Source: Paenirhodobacter hankyongi (GTDB lineage Bacteria; Pseudomonadota; Alphaproteobacteria; Rhodobacterales; Rhodobacteraceae). Taken from it: a stretch of DNA of 64,000 nt. The stretch is from contig NZ_RCHI01000003.1 in the NCBI RefSeq assembly GCF_003664585.1, positions 186,001-250,000 of the forward strand. The letters run 5' to 3'. Each line of letters opens with the position of its first letter. The first letter of the stretch is position 1. Positions 1 through 9,965 of the stretch are shown in pieces. The notes under the pieces were generated by a model. That model ran no database searches. It had not been told where the DNA came from and worked only from the letters and a program-made list of their open reading frames with translations. The position numbers and the translations under genes were made by a program.

Positions 1-1036
1 AGCCGCGCTCGATCTTCGTCCAGTGATAGGCGATGTCGGGGGCGAAATAGGTCCAGCTGCCATCCGACTTCTTCACCGGCCGGTCGACGTCATCGCCGAA
101 CTGGGTGGAACGGAAGAGGGTCTGCTCGCGCTCCTCCCAATCCTCGGGCAGCTTGCCCTTCGGCGGTTCGAGCACGCCCTCGTAGATCAGCCCGAGATCC
201 TCGAGCCGCTTCAGCGCGCCCTCGATCTTGCCGGTGCCGTAAAGCGCCTTTTCCGAGGAATAGACATCCATCTTCACGTTCAGAAGCGCCAGATCCTCGC
301 GGATCATCGCCATCATCTCGGCGGTGGCGAATTCGCGCACATCGGCGAGCCAGACCTCCTCGGGCTTGTTCAGCAGGCTGTCGCCATACTTGGCCTTCAG
401 CGCCTCGCCGACCGGGATCAGGTAATCGCCCGGATAAAGCCCCTCGCGGATCTCGGGCTCGAGCCCGTTCGCCTCGCGGTAGCGCTCGAAGGCCGAGCGC
501 GCGAGCACGTTCACCTGCGCGCCGCCGTCGTTGATGTAATATTCGCGCGTCACGTCATAGCCTGCGAAGGCCAGAAGGGCCGCGAGCGCATCGCCGAAGA
601 CCGCGCCGCGGGTATGGCCCACATGCATCGGCCCGGTCGGGTTCGCCGAGACGAATTCGACGTTGACCTTGATCCCCTGCCCGAGGTCCGAACGGCCATA
701 GGCGGTGCCCTCGGCCAGAACGGCCCGCGTGACGTCGGCCCAGACGGCGGGCGCGAGACGCAGGTTCAGGAACCCGGGCCCGGCGACCTCGGCCGCACTC
801 ACCCGCGGATCGGCAGCCAGTTTCGCGGCGAGCGCATCGGCGATCTCGCGCGGCTTCTTGCCTGCGGCCTTTGCCAGCACCATCGCGGCGTTCGTCGCCA
901 TGTCGCCATGCGCGGCATCTCGCGGCGGCTCCACCGTCACGGCGGCGAAGTCGAGCCCTTCGGGCAGCGTGCCCTCGGCGGTCATCTGGTCCAGCGCGGC
1001 GATCACGCCCGCGCGCATCTCGGCAAACAGGTTCAT
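1..1036 (-). CDS. argS: Arginyl-tRNA synthetase, N-terminal part (gene runs off window)
   Basis: Charges tRNA-Arg with arginine in the cytoplasm. About 345 residues are visible from an ATG at 1036-1034; the reading frame is still open at base 1, so the C-terminal part lies outside. Seen directly: an N-terminal add-domain beginning [10 protein letters not shown], then [20 protein letters not shown], where HVGH (about residues 138-141) is the class I HIGH motif, followed by an [10 protein letters not shown] stretch typical of ArgRS. The KMSKS loop and anticodon-binding domain are not in the window. The gene is divergent from the RNA helicase, with 228 bases between the start codons. Identification is firm; only completeness is unknown. 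Confidence 0.95.
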   Translation of the reverse strand, partial: MNLFAEMRAGVIAALDQMTAEGTLPEGLDFAAVTVEPPRDAAHGDMATNAAMVLAKAAGKKPREIADALAAKLAADPRVSAAEVAGPGFLNLRLAPAVWADVTRAVLAEGTAYGRSDLGQGIKVNVEFVSANPTGPMHVGHTRGAVFGDALAALLAFAGYDVTREYYINDGGAQVNVLARSAFERYREANGLEPEIREGLYPGDYLIPVGEALKAKYGDSLLNKPEEVWLADVREFATAEMMAMIREDLALLNVKMDVYSSEKALYGTGKIEGALKRLEDLGLIYEGVLEPPKGKLPEDWEEREQTLFRSTQFGDDVDRPVKKSDGSWTYFAPDIAYHWTKIERG

Positions 1037-1061
1037 TTTCAGGTTTCCTCTGTTGCCTCTT

Positions 1062-1090
1062 CCCCTGCCAGAGCCCGCGCGCGCCGTCAA
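1062..1090 (-). promoter_or_regulatory. Candidate argS promoter
   Basis: On the minus strand TTGACG (1090-1085) is followed after 17 bases by CAGGGG (1067-1062), about 26 bases before the argS start. The -35 is good but the -10 is poor, so this is a weak call resting on position and spacing. Confidence 0.3.
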
Positions 1091-1142
1091 CCGCCGCCCC
1101 CGCAGCCCCGCCCCGCAAAGGACGCATTTTTCGTGCAGTTTG

Positions 1143-1171
1143 TTGACCTTTCCCGCGCTTTGCAGTAGGGG
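1143..1171 (+). promoter_or_regulatory. Candidate helicase promoter
   Basis: TTGACC (1143-1148), a 17-base spacer, then TAGGGG (1166-1171), giving a leader of roughly 85 bases before the helicase ATG. The -35 matches the alphaproteobacterial housekeeping type and the -10 keeps only TA. The divergent argS candidate has the same nAGGGG -10 form. Confidence 0.35.
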
Positions 1172-1264
1172 GTTTTCAGCCGCACCCCGGCGGCTCTCGC
1201 CCGGGACGCCCGGAGATTTGCGTCCCCCCCCACCGCGTGAAGCGATCACGCCGCAAGGACGCAA

Positions 1265-2812
1265 ATGACGAAGTTTTCTGAACTGAACCTTGATCCCAAT
1301 GTGCTGAAGGCCGTCGCAGAGGCGGGCTACGAGGCGCCGACGCCGATTCAGGAGGGGGCGATCCCTCCCGCGCTCGAGGGCAAGGACGTGCTGGGCATCG
1401 CCCAGACCGGCACGGGCAAGACCGCCTCCTTCACCCTGCCGATGCTCACCCGCCTCGCCACCGGCCGCGCCCGCGCCCGGATGCCGCGCTCGCTGGTGCT
1501 GGCGCCGACGCGCGAACTGGCGGCGCAGGTGGCCGAGAACTTCGACCTTTACGCGAAATACACCAAGCTGACGAAGGCGCTGTTGATCGGCGGCGTGTCC
1601 TTCGCCGAGCAGGACAAGCTCATCGACCGGGGCGTCGACGTGCTGATCGCCACGCCCGGCCGTCTGCTTGACCATTTCGAGCGCGGCAAGCTGCTGCTCA
1701 CCGGCGTGCAGATCATGGTCGTCGACGAGGCCGACCGGATGCTCGACATGGGCTTCATCCCGGATATCGAGCGGATCTTCCAGCTCACCCCCTTCACCCG
1801 GCAGACGCTGTTCTTCTCGGCCACCATGGCGCCCGAGATCGAGCGCATCACCAACACCTTCCTGCACGCGCCCGCCCGCGTCGAGGTGGCGCGCCAGGCG
1901 ACGACCTCGGAAACCATCACGCAGAAGCTGGTCGAGATCGTGCCGCCGCGCAAGGACCAGACCGCCAAGGCCAAGCGCGAGCTCTTGCGCGCGCTGATCG
2001 AGGCCGAGGGCGAGGCCTGCACCAACGCGATCATCTTCTGCAACCGCAAGTCGGATGTGGACATCGTCGCGAAATCGCTGAAATCGCACGGTTTCGATGC
2101 CGCTCCGATCCACGGCGATCTTGAGCAGAGCGTGCGCACGAAGACGCTTGATGCGTTCCGCGACGGCAAGCTGCAACTGCTCGTCGCCTCCGACGTCGCC
2201 GCGCGCGGGCTCGACATTCCGGCGGTCAGCCACGTCTTCAACTATGACCTGCCGAGCCATGCCGAGGATTACGTCCACCGCATCGGCCGCACCGGCCGCG
2301 CCGGCCGTCTGGGCACCGCCTATTCGATCGCGACGCCGTCGGACGAGAAATACCTCGGCGCCATCGAGCATCTGGTGAAGATCACCATTCCGCGCGCCGA
2401 GGCGCCCGAGGGCTTCACGCTGAGCGATGCCACGCATCGCGAGCCGAAAGTCTACGAGGAAAAGGACGGCCGGTCCTCGGCCCGCGGGGGTTCGCGCACG
2501 CGCACCCGCTCGCGCTCGCGCGATCGCGACCGTGACGAGGCCCGCCCCGTCGTCATCGCCGAGCCGGTGGTCGAGGCCGTCGTCGAGGCCCCGGTGGCCG
2601 AGGCGCCGAAGCGCGAGGAACGCCGCGACGAGCGTCGGGATGAGCGTCGCGACGACCGCCGCGAGCGGGATCGTTCGCGCCCGCGCGACCGCGACACCGG
2701 GCCCGTCGTCGTCGGCATGGGCGATCACGTCCCCGACTTCCTGCTGCGCCCCTTCCGCCCCTCGAAACCGGCGACGGTGACCGAGGAGGTCGAGGAAACC
2801 TCGGAAGGCTGA
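1265..2812 (+). CDS. DEAD-box ATP-dependent RNA helicase (RhlE type)
   Basis: An ATP-driven RNA unwinding enzyme, probably acting in ribosome assembly or RNA decay. The 515-residue protein shows all core motifs in order: Q motif (APTPIQ, residues 24-29), Walker A AQTGTGKT (46-53), PTREL (81-85), TPGR (130-133), DEAD (154-157), SAT (185-187), and [10 protein letters not shown] near residue 340. From about residue 400 the protein leaves the core and becomes a charged low-complexity tail rich in RS, RD and RE repeats, of the kind that binds RNA nonspecifically. AAGGA lies 6 bases before the ATG. A strong hairpin terminator follows. RhlE-like is an inference from the core; RhlB- or CsdA-type roles cannot be excluded. 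Confidence 0.92.
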   Translation: MTKFSELNLDPNVLKAVAEAGYEAPTPIQEGAIPPALEGKDVLGIAQTGTGKTASFTLPMLTRLATGRARARMPRSLVLAPTRELAAQVAENFDLYAKYTKLTKALLIGGVSFAEQDKLIDRGVDVLIATPGRLLDHFERGKLLLTGVQIMVVDEADRMLDMGFIPDIERIFQLTPFTRQTLFFSATMAPEIERITNTFLHAPARVEVARQATTSETITQKLVEIVPPRKDQTAKAKRELLRALIEAEGEACTNAIIFCNRKSDVDIVAKSLKSHGFDAAPIHGDLEQSVRTKTLDAFRDGKLQLLVASDVAARGLDIPAVSHVFNYDLPSHAEDYVHRIGRTGRAGRLGTAYSIATPSDEKYLGAIEHLVKITIPRAEAPEGFTLSDATHREPKVYEEKDGRSSARGGSRTRTRSRSRDRDRDEARPVVIAEPVVEAVVEAPVAEAPKREERRDERRDERRDDRRERDRSRPRDRDTGPVVVGMGDHVPDFLLRPFRPSKPATVTEEVEETSEG

Positions 2813-2839
2813 TCCCTTCCACAGCGCGAAAACACAAGA

Positions 2840-2863
2840 CCCCGGGCCATCGCCCGGGGTTTT
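2840..2863 (+). terminator. Intrinsic terminator of the helicase gene
   Basis: A perfect 8-bp stem CCCCGGGC / GCCCGGGG with a CATC loop, followed by TTTTC, 27 bases after the helicase stop codon. Confidence 0.85.
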
Positions 2864-2869
2864 CATTTG

Positions 2870-3660
2870 AGAAGGTCCGTTCGTTCCGGACGCTTATGAG
2901 GACAGAGCCGCCGCATGCCCATAAAGGTCGGCTTAGTGGACGCAGCCGGCGATCATTGTCACGGAAACCGGTGCAACATTGTTCTAAACCATTGCGCGGC
3001 ATTTCCCTGAGCGAAGCGATTGATTGCCCTAGGGGAAGGGTGTCCGGTGACAAGAAACGAGATATTCGCATTGCTCTCCGCCAACATTCGAATGGCCCTC
3101 ATCGGAGCGCTATCTCTGCGACGTTGAGCCAGATGTCTATTATCGATTGGTCTCCCCAAGCCGATAATGACTCTCGCGTTGACAAATCTTAGTTGTCTTG
3201 TGAGCCTTTGAATATTTTCGGGGTCCTGAACCTCTAACATCCGTGGAATTGATCTTCCGTCTCTGGCAGGCCACCTAGCAGCTGCATGAGAATTCATCAG
3301 GGTATAATGATCAACATTCGTCGTGCTGAAGTCACTCGCGCGAAGCCCAAAGATTCCTTTATTTTCTAAATCGTGAAGAACTTGAAGGAGGATAGATAGG
3401 TTCGCGCCAGAGCGTCCGGCAAATGGGCGTTGTGGGACGGCATTCTCTTCCTCCTGTCCGGGGCAGGCACCAAGAAACACCAAATTTGGAAACAAGTCTC
3501 CCCGGCGAAAATCTATATTATTCACGCACATACTTGCGCCCCCAAATACCTACTGAAGAGCCTTATGATCGCACCTATTGCTCGCCAAAAACTCTTAGCT
3601 CACAGTAAAGACAATAAGATAATATCAAACACGCGTGAAGTATGCTGTCGAAAGAGACGA
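2870..3660. other. AT-richer island within GC-rich chromosome
   Basis: Base composition drops by eye to about half GC, against roughly two thirds or more on both sides, with runs such as TTTATTTTCTAAAT near 3358-3371. The patch lies between the helicase terminator and the 3' end of rnj and contains the UDG-like gene at 2959-3531. The rest (2864-2958 and 3532-3765) shows no convincing gene. I saw no flanking direct repeats, integrase or tRNA. Composition and position suggest acquisition by transfer. Confidence 0.6.
2959..3531 (-). CDS. Uracil-DNA glycosylase superfamily-like protein
   Basis: A 190-residue product with two hallmarks of the uracil-DNA glycosylase fold: a GACPGQEEE...RPFAGRSG segment (residues 21-42), resembling family-4 GEAPGxxE..PFVGRAG, and a late HPSPR motif (164-168), resembling the uracil-DNA-binding HPSP loop. 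The acidic residue that follows the first Gly in family 4 is Ala here, so catalysis may differ or be absent. The N-terminal iron-sulfur cysteine pattern of family 4 is not seen. The start is set by an in-frame TAG seven codons upstream, which leaves this ATG as the first usable start, with a GGGGG run 8 bases before it. The gene sits alone in an AT-rich patch. The family is inferred from motifs; the biological role is unknown. Confidence 0.55.
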   Translation of the reverse strand: MCVNNIDFRRGDLFPNLVFLGACPGQEEENAVPQRPFAGRSGANLSILLQVLHDLENKGIFGLRASDFSTTNVDHYTLMNSHAAARWPARDGRSIPRMLEVQDPENIQRLTRQLRFVNARVIIGLGRPIDNRHLAQRRRDSAPMRAIRMLAESNANISFLVTGHPSPRAINRFAQGNAAQWFRTMLHRFP

Positions 3661-3765
3661 AGAGCTCGGAGCGGGCAATGCACTCCGATCCATGGCCCCT
3701 CCGGTTGCCCTGAAGCGGCCGGAAGGGCAGAGTTCATGGCGCGAGACGGGGCGAATCCCCCCGCC

Positions 3766-5442
3766 TCACTCCGCCATCAGCCGCGAGACGACGACCGTCA
3801 CCTCGGGCTTCTTGCCGATCTCTTCCATCGTCACCTGGCGCACGATGCGGCGCAGCGCCTCGTCCATCTTGTCGTCGCTCGCCACCACCTTGGCCGAGGC
3901 GCGTTCGAGGAATTCGGCCAGCTCGTCCTCCAGCCGCTCGACCAGATCGGCGCCGTTGCGGCCGGTTTCCGACAGGCCCATCAGCTCGACCCAGGCATCG
4001 CCGAGCGGAGCGTCGTCCTCGTCGACGATCACGGTGATCAGCACATGGCCGTTCAGCGCCATGCGGATGCGGTCGCGGATCACCCCGTCCATCGCGCCGA
4101 TCAGCACAGACCCGTCCAGATAGATCCGCCCGGTCTCGATATATTCGACCACCTTCGGCGCCGGGCCGGTCAGGTCGATCATCATGCCGTTCGTCGCCAC
4201 TTCCGAGGCGATCCCCTTCGCCGTGCCGAGCTTCGCATGTTCGCGCAGGTGGCGGTGCTCGCCGTGCATCGGGATCAGGATCTGCGGCCGCAGCAGGTCA
4301 TGCACCGCCTCGAGATCGGGGCGGTTCGCATGGCCCGAGACGTGATAGCGGCCGTTGTGATCCTCGATCACGTCGACGCCCATCTCGGAGAAGGCGTTGA
4401 TGATGCGGATCACGCCGCGCTCGTTGCCCGGGATCACGCGCGACGAGAACAGGAAGCTGTCGCCCGATTTCATCTCGAGGCCCAGATACTTGCCGCGGCT
4501 GAGCTGTGCCGTCGCCGCGCGCCGCTCGCCCTGGCTGCCGGTGACGATCAGCATCAGGTTCTCGCGCCCGACCTCGACCGCATCCTCGGCCGAGATCGTG
4601 CCGGGCATGCCGATCAGCACGCCGGTTTCCTCGGCCGCGCTGACCATCCGCTTCATCGCGCGGCCGAGCAGGCAGACCGAGCGCCCCGCGGCCTTGCCGG
4701 CCTCGGCGAGCGTCTTCAGACGCGCCACGTTCGAGGCGAAGGTGGTGGCGACCACCATCCCCTTCTGCGCCGCGATCATCTCGCGCAGCGGCTCGACCAG
4801 CGTCGCCTCGGACCGGCCCGGCGAGGGCGAGAAGACGTTGGTCGAATCGCAGACCAGCACCTTCACCCCCTGCCCCTCATGCGCGATCTCGTGCCAGACC
4901 ATCGGATCGAAGGGTTCGCCGACGACGGGCGAGCCGTCGAGCTTGAAGTCGCCGGTGTGCACGATCCGCCCCGCGGGCGTGTCGATGATGAGCGCCGAGC
5001 TTTCCGGGATCGAATGGCTCAGCGGCACGAACTGCACCTTGAAGGGGCCGGCCTCGATCACCTGCGGGCGCGGCTCGACGACCTTCAGCACGTCGCTCGG
5101 CAGCCCCGCCTCTTCCATCTTCAGCGCGCCGATGCGGGCGGTGAACTTGCGCGCATACATCGTCTTCTTCAGCCGCGGCCACAGGTGCGGCAGCGCGCCG
5201 ATGTGGTCCTCGTGCGCATGGGTGATGAAGATCGCCTCGATCCGCGCCGCGTTCTGCTCGAGCCAGGCGCTGTCGGCCATGATCACATCCACCCCCGGGG
5301 TGCTGTCCATGTCCGGGAAGGTCACGCCAAGGTCGATGACGATCAGCCGCTCCTTCCCCTCGGGCCCGTAGCCGTAGACATAGGTGTTCATGCCGATTTC
5401 GCCGGCACCACCGATGGGAAGATAGATCAGACGGTCACTCAC
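3766..5442 (-). CDS. rnj: Ribonuclease J
   Basis: A zinc-dependent RNase of the metallo-beta-lactamase/beta-CASP family, with 5'-3' exo- and endonuclease activity in RNA maturation and decay. The protein has 558 residues, the usual RNase J length. Visible motifs: HAHEDH (75-80, metal binding), the PLSHSIPES and HTGDFK blocks of the lactamase core, GSQGE in the beta-CASP domain, and MHGEHRHL near the C-terminal end of the catalytic core. The start codon is GTG; its GTGA overlaps the coaX stop by 4 bases, which argues for translational coupling and for this start. It is the last gene of the leftward nuo-birA-coaX-rnj train. No convincing terminator is seen downstream. Confidence 0.93.
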   Translation of the reverse strand: MSDRLIYLPIGGAGEIGMNTYVYGYGPEGKERLIVIDLGVTFPDMDSTPGVDVIMADSAWLEQNAARIEAIFITHAHEDHIGALPHLWPRLKKTMYARKFTARIGALKMEEAGLPSDVLKVVEPRPQVIEAGPFKVQFVPLSHSIPESSALIIDTPAGRIVHTGDFKLDGSPVVGEPFDPMVWHEIAHEGQGVKVLVCDSTNVFSPSPGRSEATLVEPLREMIAAQKGMVVATTFASNVARLKTLAEAGKAAGRSVCLLGRAMKRMVSAAEETGVLIGMPGTISAEDAVEVGRENLMLIVTGSQGERRAATAQLSRGKYLGLEMKSGDSFLFSSRVIPGNERGVIRIINAFSEMGVDVIEDHNGRYHVSGHANRPDLEAVHDLLRPQILIPMHGEHRHLREHAKLGTAKGIASEVATNGMMIDLTGPAPKVVEYIETGRIYLDGSVLIGAMDGVIRDRIRMALNGHVLITVIVDEDDAPLGDAWVELMGLSETGRNGADLVERLEDELAEFLERASAKVVASDDKMDEALRRIVRQVTMEEIGKKPEVTVVVSRLMAE

Positions 5443-6215
5443 GCGCCAAGCCCCTTGTTGTAATCGTTGATGAGCCGCAGCCCGTGCATGGTAAGGTCAT
5501 CCTCGACCTTGTCAAAGAGATCGAAGCCCTGATCGAAGAGCGAGGCCAGACCGCCGGTGGCGATCACCCGCATCGGACGATCGCGCTCGGCCCGGATCTG
5601 CCGCACGATGCCCTCGACAAGGCCGATATAGCCCCAGTAGATGCCCGACTGGATACAGGCAACCGTGTTCGTGCCGATCACCCGCTCGGGGTGGGTGATG
5701 TCGACATGAGGCAGCGCCGCGGCCGCCATGTGCAGCGCCTCGAGGCTGAGGTTCACACCGGGCGCGATCACCCCGCCGATATAGGCGCCGTCGTCATCGA
5801 CCACGTCGAAGGTGGTCGCGGTGCCGAAATCGACGACGACCAGATTGCCGCCGTGCCGGTCATAGCCCGCGACGGTGTTCACCAGCCGGTCGGGCCCGAC
5901 CGTGGTGCCGAGATCGACGCGCGGCGCCACCGGCAGCTCGCATCCCGGCTTGCCGACGACGAGCGGACGACAGTCGTAATAGCGGTTGCACAGCACGCGC
6001 AGGTTGAACACCACCCGCGGCACGGTCGAGGAGATGATCGCCTCGGTCACCTTGCCGTCGATGTCGTGCAGCTTCTTCAGCGTGTTGAGCCAGACGAAAT
6101 ATTCGTCAGCGGTGCGGCGGTGATCGGTGGCGATGCGCCAGGTCGAGACGAAGCTCTCGCCGTCCCAGATCGAGAACACCGTATTCGTGTTGCCGCAGTC
6201 GATGCAGAGAAGCAT
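5439..6215 (-). CDS. coaX: Type III pantothenate kinase
   Basis: Catalyses the first step of coenzyme A synthesis, ATP-dependent phosphorylation of pantothenate, in the cytoplasm. The roughly 258-residue protein has the ASKHA-fold signatures DCGNTNT at the N-terminus (phosphate 1), VGPDRLVN (pantothenate binding), VVDFGTATTFD (phosphate 2) and a VIATGGLA block near the C-terminus. I chose the ATG at 6215 because a GAGGGGGG ribosome site lies just before it; a GTG one codon upstream is also possible. It follows birA after 10 bases and overlaps rnj by 4 bases, a common arrangement in this bacterial group. Confidence 0.93.
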   Translation of the reverse strand: MLLCIDCGNTNTVFSIWDGESFVSTWRIATDHRRTADEYFVWLNTLKKLHDIDGKVTEAIISSTVPRVVFNLRVLCNRYYDCRPLVVGKPGCELPVAPRVDLGTTVGPDRLVNTVAGYDRHGGNLVVVDFGTATTFDVVDDDGAYIGGVIAPGVNLSLEALHMAAAALPHVDITHPERVIGTNTVACIQSGIYWGYIGLVEGIVRQIRAERDRPMRVIATGGLASLFDQGFDLFDKVEDDLTMHGLRLINDYNKGLGA

Positions 6216-6225
6216 CACTCCCCCC

Positions 6226-6987
6226 TCAGAAGAAAATCTCGGCGGCGGAAATCGCCATCCGCCCGCCCGCCGTGTGCAGGATCATCGCGCCGGTCTCGTC
6301 GATCGTCTCGAAGACGCCCTCATGCGTCTCGGTTCCGGTGCGCGCCACCAGCCGCTCGCCAAGACGCGCGGCGCGGGCGAGCCAGGCGGCGCGGATCGGC
6401 GCGAAGCCCTGGGTCGCGAATTGCCGCGCCAGCCGGTCGAAGGCCACGGCCAGATGGGTCAGGAATTCCTCGGGCGAGATCACCAGGCCGGTTTCGGCGC
6501 GCAGGCTCACCGGCGCCATCGCGCCCGCCTCGAGCGTGCCCGGATCGGGCGCCTCGGCCAGGTTCACGCCGATGCCGATGGCAAGCTGGCTGATCCGGCC
6601 GCCCTGCCCCAGGCTTTCAAGCAGGATCCCCGCGATCTTGCCGCCATTCAGCAGCACATCGTTCGGCCATTTGATCGTCAGCCGCGCATGCGGCCCGGCG
6701 ACGCGCGACAGCGCCTCCTCGAGCGCGAGCGCCGCGACGAAGGAGTAAAGCGCCGCCTGCTGCGGGCTCACCTGCGGATGAAAGACATAGGTGGCGGCGA
6801 AATTGCCCGCGGGCATCCGCCAGGGCCGGCCGCGGCGGCCGCGGCCGCCGGTCTGGTCAAGGGCCAGAATCCACGCAGGCCCCGCAAGATGCGGGGCCAG
6901 CCGGGCCGCTTCGGACATGGTGCTGTCCACCCGGCCGAGGACGTGGCGCGCCACGCCCTCAGGCCATTCGGTGCGATCAGTGGACAA
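6226..6987 (-). CDS. birA: Biotin--[acetyl-CoA-carboxylase] ligase
   Basis: Attaches biotin to carrier lysines of carboxylases; an obvious client is the MccA subunit encoded about 19 kb away. The 253 residues include the GRGRRGRPW biotinyl-AMP loop and the KWPNDVL...GGKIAGIL block that binds biotin and ATP. There is no N-terminal DNA-binding domain, so this is the monofunctional form rather than an E. coli-type repressor. The proposed TTG start (6987) overlaps the nuoN stop by 11 bases and no strong ribosome site is visible. The conserved family region begins just after this point, so a start much further in is unlikely. Confidence 0.88.
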   Translation of the reverse strand: MSTDRTEWPEGVARHVLGRVDSTMSEAARLAPHLAGPAWILALDQTGGRGRRGRPWRMPAGNFAATYVFHPQVSPQQAALYSFVAALALEEALSRVAGPHARLTIKWPNDVLLNGGKIAGILLESLGQGGRISQLAIGIGVNLAEAPDPGTLEAGAMAPVSLRAETGLVISPEEFLTHLAVAFDRLARQFATQGFAPIRAAWLARAARLGERLVARTGTETHEGVFETIDETGAMILHTAGGRMAISAAEIFF

Positions 6988-8416
6988 GTGCCGCTGCCGC
7001 CGCCTGCGCGGCGCCCTCGAGACCGAAGAGGTTCATCGCCCCTGCGACCATCACCAGCGCCGAGGCCATCAGCAGCACCCATTGCACCGCCGGCATCCGG
7101 CTGTCGAGCGCCTCGGTCTCGGTGCCGAAGTACATGTAGTAGACGATGCGCAGGTAGTAGAAGGCCGCGATCACCGAGGCGACGACGCCCAGCACCGCAA
7201 CCCAGGTGTAGCCCGCGAAGAGCGCCGCCTTGATCACCGCGAACTTGGCGAAGAAGCCGAGCATCGGCGGCACACCGGCCAGCGAGAAGAACAGCACCAG
7301 CAGCGCCAGCGCCTTCAGCGGCTCCGCCTTCGACAGCATGTTCAGCGCCGAGATGTCGGTCACCGGCTGGCCGTCGCGCTCCATCGCCAGGATGAAGGAG
7401 AAGACGCCGACGTTCATCGCGATGTAGATCGACATGTAGATCAGCGTCGCGCTGACACCCGCCTCGGTCCCGGCCAGAACGCCCATCAGCGCAAAGCCCA
7501 TGTGGGTGATCGAGGAATAGGCCATCAGGCGCTTGATGTTCTTCTGCCCGATCCCGGCGACGGCGCCGAGGAACATCGAGGCCACGGCGACGATCGCGAG
7601 CACCTGGCCCCAGTCGCTCGGCACATGGCCGAAGGCGTCATAGACAAGCCGCGCGATCAGCGCCATCGCGGCCATCTTCGGCGCGGTGGCGAAGAAGGCG
7701 GTCACCGGGGTCGGCGAGCCTTCGTAGACGTCGGGCGTCCACATGTGGAACGGCACCGCCGAGACCTTGAAGGCGAGACCCGCGATCATGAACACCATGC
7801 CGAACAGCACGCCGAGCGGCAGGTGACCGGCCTCGACCACCGAGATGATGCCGGCGAAGTTCGTGGTGCCGGCAAAGCCGTAGGTCAGCGAGGCGCCATA
7901 GAGCAGCAGACCCGAGCTGAGCGAGCCCAGCACGAAGTATTTCAGACCGGCTTCCGACGAGCGCTCGGAGTCGCGACGCAGGGCGGCGACGACATAGAGC
8001 GACAGCGACATCAGCTCGAGGCCGAGATAGAGCGACATCAGGTCGCCCGCCGAGACCATCATCATCATGCCGATGGTGGCCAGCACGACGAGGATCGGGA
8101 ACTCGAAGCGCAGCAGGCCGCGGCGCACGAGGTAATCGGCGCTCATCGCGAGGATGGCGGCAGCCGAGAACAGGATCGCGACCTTCGAGAAGCGCGCGAA
8201 GGGATCGTCGATGAAGAGCCCGCCGAAGGCGTCACGCGCCCCCGAGCCGCTGACCCCGATCCAGAACCCGAAGACCAGCATCACCGCGACGGTGGCCCAC
8301 AGGATCGCCGGGCCGGTCTTGTCCTTGCCGGTCCAGACGCCGAAGAGCAGCGCCGCCATCGCATAGACGGCCAGCAGGAACTCCGGCAGGACCGTGGAGA
8401 AATCCGCAGAAGTCAT
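6977..8416 (-). CDS. nuoN: NADH-quinone oxidoreductase subunit N
   Basis: An antiporter-like membrane subunit of complex I that contributes to proton translocation in the inner membrane. The 479 residues are almost entirely transmembrane helices. The family signature [20 protein letters not shown] is present, along with the lysine-bearing helices typical of Mrp-like subunits. It starts 13 bases after the nuoM stop and overlaps the birA start. It is the last nuo gene of the cluster, in the usual position. Confidence 0.95.
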   Translation of the reverse strand: MTSADFSTVLPEFLLAVYAMAALLFGVWTGKDKTGPAILWATVAVMLVFGFWIGVSGSGARDAFGGLFIDDPFARFSKVAILFSAAAILAMSADYLVRRGLLRFEFPILVVLATIGMMMMVSAGDLMSLYLGLELMSLSLYVVAALRRDSERSSEAGLKYFVLGSLSSGLLLYGASLTYGFAGTTNFAGIISVVEAGHLPLGVLFGMVFMIAGLAFKVSAVPFHMWTPDVYEGSPTPVTAFFATAPKMAAMALIARLVYDAFGHVPSDWGQVLAIVAVASMFLGAVAGIGQKNIKRLMAYSSITHMGFALMGVLAGTEAGVSATLIYMSIYIAMNVGVFSFILAMERDGQPVTDISALNMLSKAEPLKALALLVLFFSLAGVPPMLGFFAKFAVIKAALFAGYTWVAVLGVVASVIAAFYYLRIVYYMYFGTETEALDSRMPAVQWVLLMASALVMVAGAMNLFGLEGAAQAAAAALVH

Positions 8417-8429
8417 CGTTTTTTCTCCC

Positions 8430-9965
8430 TCAGTGACCGGCGAGCGCCGCGAGATCGGCGGGCAGGCTGGCGTGATAGTTCTGGATCAGCTGGGCCACCG
8501 AAGGCCCGATGATGTCAAGGATCAGGTTCGGGCAGAAGCCGAGGATCAGCGTCGCCGCGATCAGCGGCGCGAAGATCGCCTTCTCGCGGGTGCTCATGTC
8601 CTGGATCGTCTTCAGGCTCTCCTTGATCAGCTCGCCGAAGACGACGCGGCGATAGAGCCACAGCGCGTAGGAAGCCGAGAGGATCACGCCCGTCGCCGCC
8701 ACCAGCGCCACCCAGGTGTTGACCTGGAAGGTGCCCATCATGGTGAGGAATTCACCGATGAAGCCCGAGGTGCCCGGCAGGCCGATGTTGGCCATGGTGA
8801 AGAACATGAAGACCAGCGCATAGCGCGGCATCCGCACCGCAAGCCCGCCATAGGCGTCGATCTCGCGGGTGTGCATCCGGTCATAGATCACGCCGACCGC
8901 AAGGAAAAGCGCGCCCGAGACGAAGCCGTGGCTCAGCATCTGGAAGATCGCGCCGTCGACGCCCTGCTGATTCGCCGCGAAGATGCCCATGGTGACATAG
9001 CCCATGTGCGCCACCGACGAATAGGCGATCAGCTTCTTCATGTCGGATTGCGCCAGCGCGACGAGCGAGGTGTAGACGATGGCGATCGCCGACATCCAGA
9101 ACACCACCGGGGTCAGCACCTCGGAGCCCACCGGGAACATCGGCAGCGAGAAGCGCAGGAAGCCGTAGCCGCCCATCTTCAGCATCACCGCCGCCAGGAT
9201 CACCGAGCCCGCCGTCGGCGCCTGAACGTGCGCGTCGGGCAGCCAGGTGTGCACCGGCCACATCGGCATCTTCACCGCGAAGGAGGCGAAGAAGGCCAGG
9301 AACAGCAGCGTCTGCATGCCGCCCACGACGTGGAAGCCCAGCACGGCGAAGCTGTCGGTCGGGAACTTGTGGGTCAGCAGCGTGACGATGTCGGTGGTGC
9401 CCGCTTCCATGTACATCGCGACCATCGCCACCAGCATCAGCACCGAGCCGAGGAAGGTGTAGAGGAAGAACTTGAAGGTCGCGTAGATCCGGTTCGGCCC
9501 GCCCCAGATGCCGATGATCAGGAACATCGGGATCAGCGAGGCTTCGAAGAACAGGTAGAACAGCACCAGATCAAGCGCGGTGAACACGCCGATCATCAGC
9601 CCCTCGAGCACGAGGAAGGCGATCATGTACTCCTTGACCCGCTTCTCGACGTGCCAGGCCGAGGCGATGGTCAGCGGCATGATGAAGGTGGTGAGCAGCA
9701 CGAACAGGATCGAGATCCCGTCGACGCCCATCTTGTACTTCAGGCCCATGATCCAGTCGCGGTCCTCGACGAACTGGAAGCCGGTGTTCGAGGCGTCGAA
9801 GCCGCCGAGCAGGAAGAGCGAGATCAGGAAGGTCGCCGAGGTGATCAGCAGCGCCGCCCATTTCGCATTGCGGTCCGCCGCGGGCGTCCCGCCCTTCAGC
9901 ACCAGCGCCAGGATCGCCGCCGATACCAGGGGAGTGAACGTGATGATGGAAAGAAGGTTTTCCAT
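8430..9965 (-). CDS. nuoM: NADH-quinone oxidoreductase subunit M
   Basis: An antiporter-like, proton-pumping membrane subunit of complex I. The 511 residues carry about fourteen hydrophobic helices. The signature [20 protein letters not shown] is present, followed by [11 protein letters not shown] with the conserved lysine. Its ATG shares one base with the nuoL stop (TAATG), implying coupled translation. Confidence 0.95.
   Translation of the reverse strand: MENLLSIITFTPLVSAAILALVLKGGTPAADRNAKWAALLITSATFLISLFLLGGFDASNTGFQFVEDRDWIMGLKYKMGVDGISILFVLLTTFIMPLTIASAWHVEKRVKEYMIAFLVLEGLMIGVFTALDLVLFYLFFEASLIPMFLIIGIWGGPNRIYATFKFFLYTFLGSVLMLVAMVAMYMEAGTTDIVTLLTHKFPTDSFAVLGFHVVGGMQTLLFLAFFASFAVKMPMWPVHTWLPDAHVQAPTAGSVILAAVMLKMGGYGFLRFSLPMFPVGSEVLTPVVFWMSAIAIVYTSLVALAQSDMKKLIAYSSVAHMGYVTMGIFAANQQGVDGAIFQMLSHGFVSGALFLAVGVIYDRMHTREIDAYGGLAVRMPRYALVFMFFTMANIGLPGTSGFIGEFLTMMGTFQVNTWVALVAATGVILSASYALWLYRRVVFGELIKESLKTIQDMSTREKAIFAPLIAATLILGFCPNLILDIIGPSVAQLIQNYHASLPADLAALAGH

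Noticed and set aside
2896-3192. 98-residue plus-strand frame in the AT-rich patch
   Set aside because: Overlaps the UDG-like gene antisense and shows no motif or ribosome site.
3423-3608. 61-residue plus-strand frame opposite the UDG-like N-terminus
   Set aside because: No domain or ribosome site; antisense to a frame with two recognisable motifs.
2870-3765. Prophage or integron remnant
   Set aside because: No integrase, attC-like site, tRNA or flanking repeat found.
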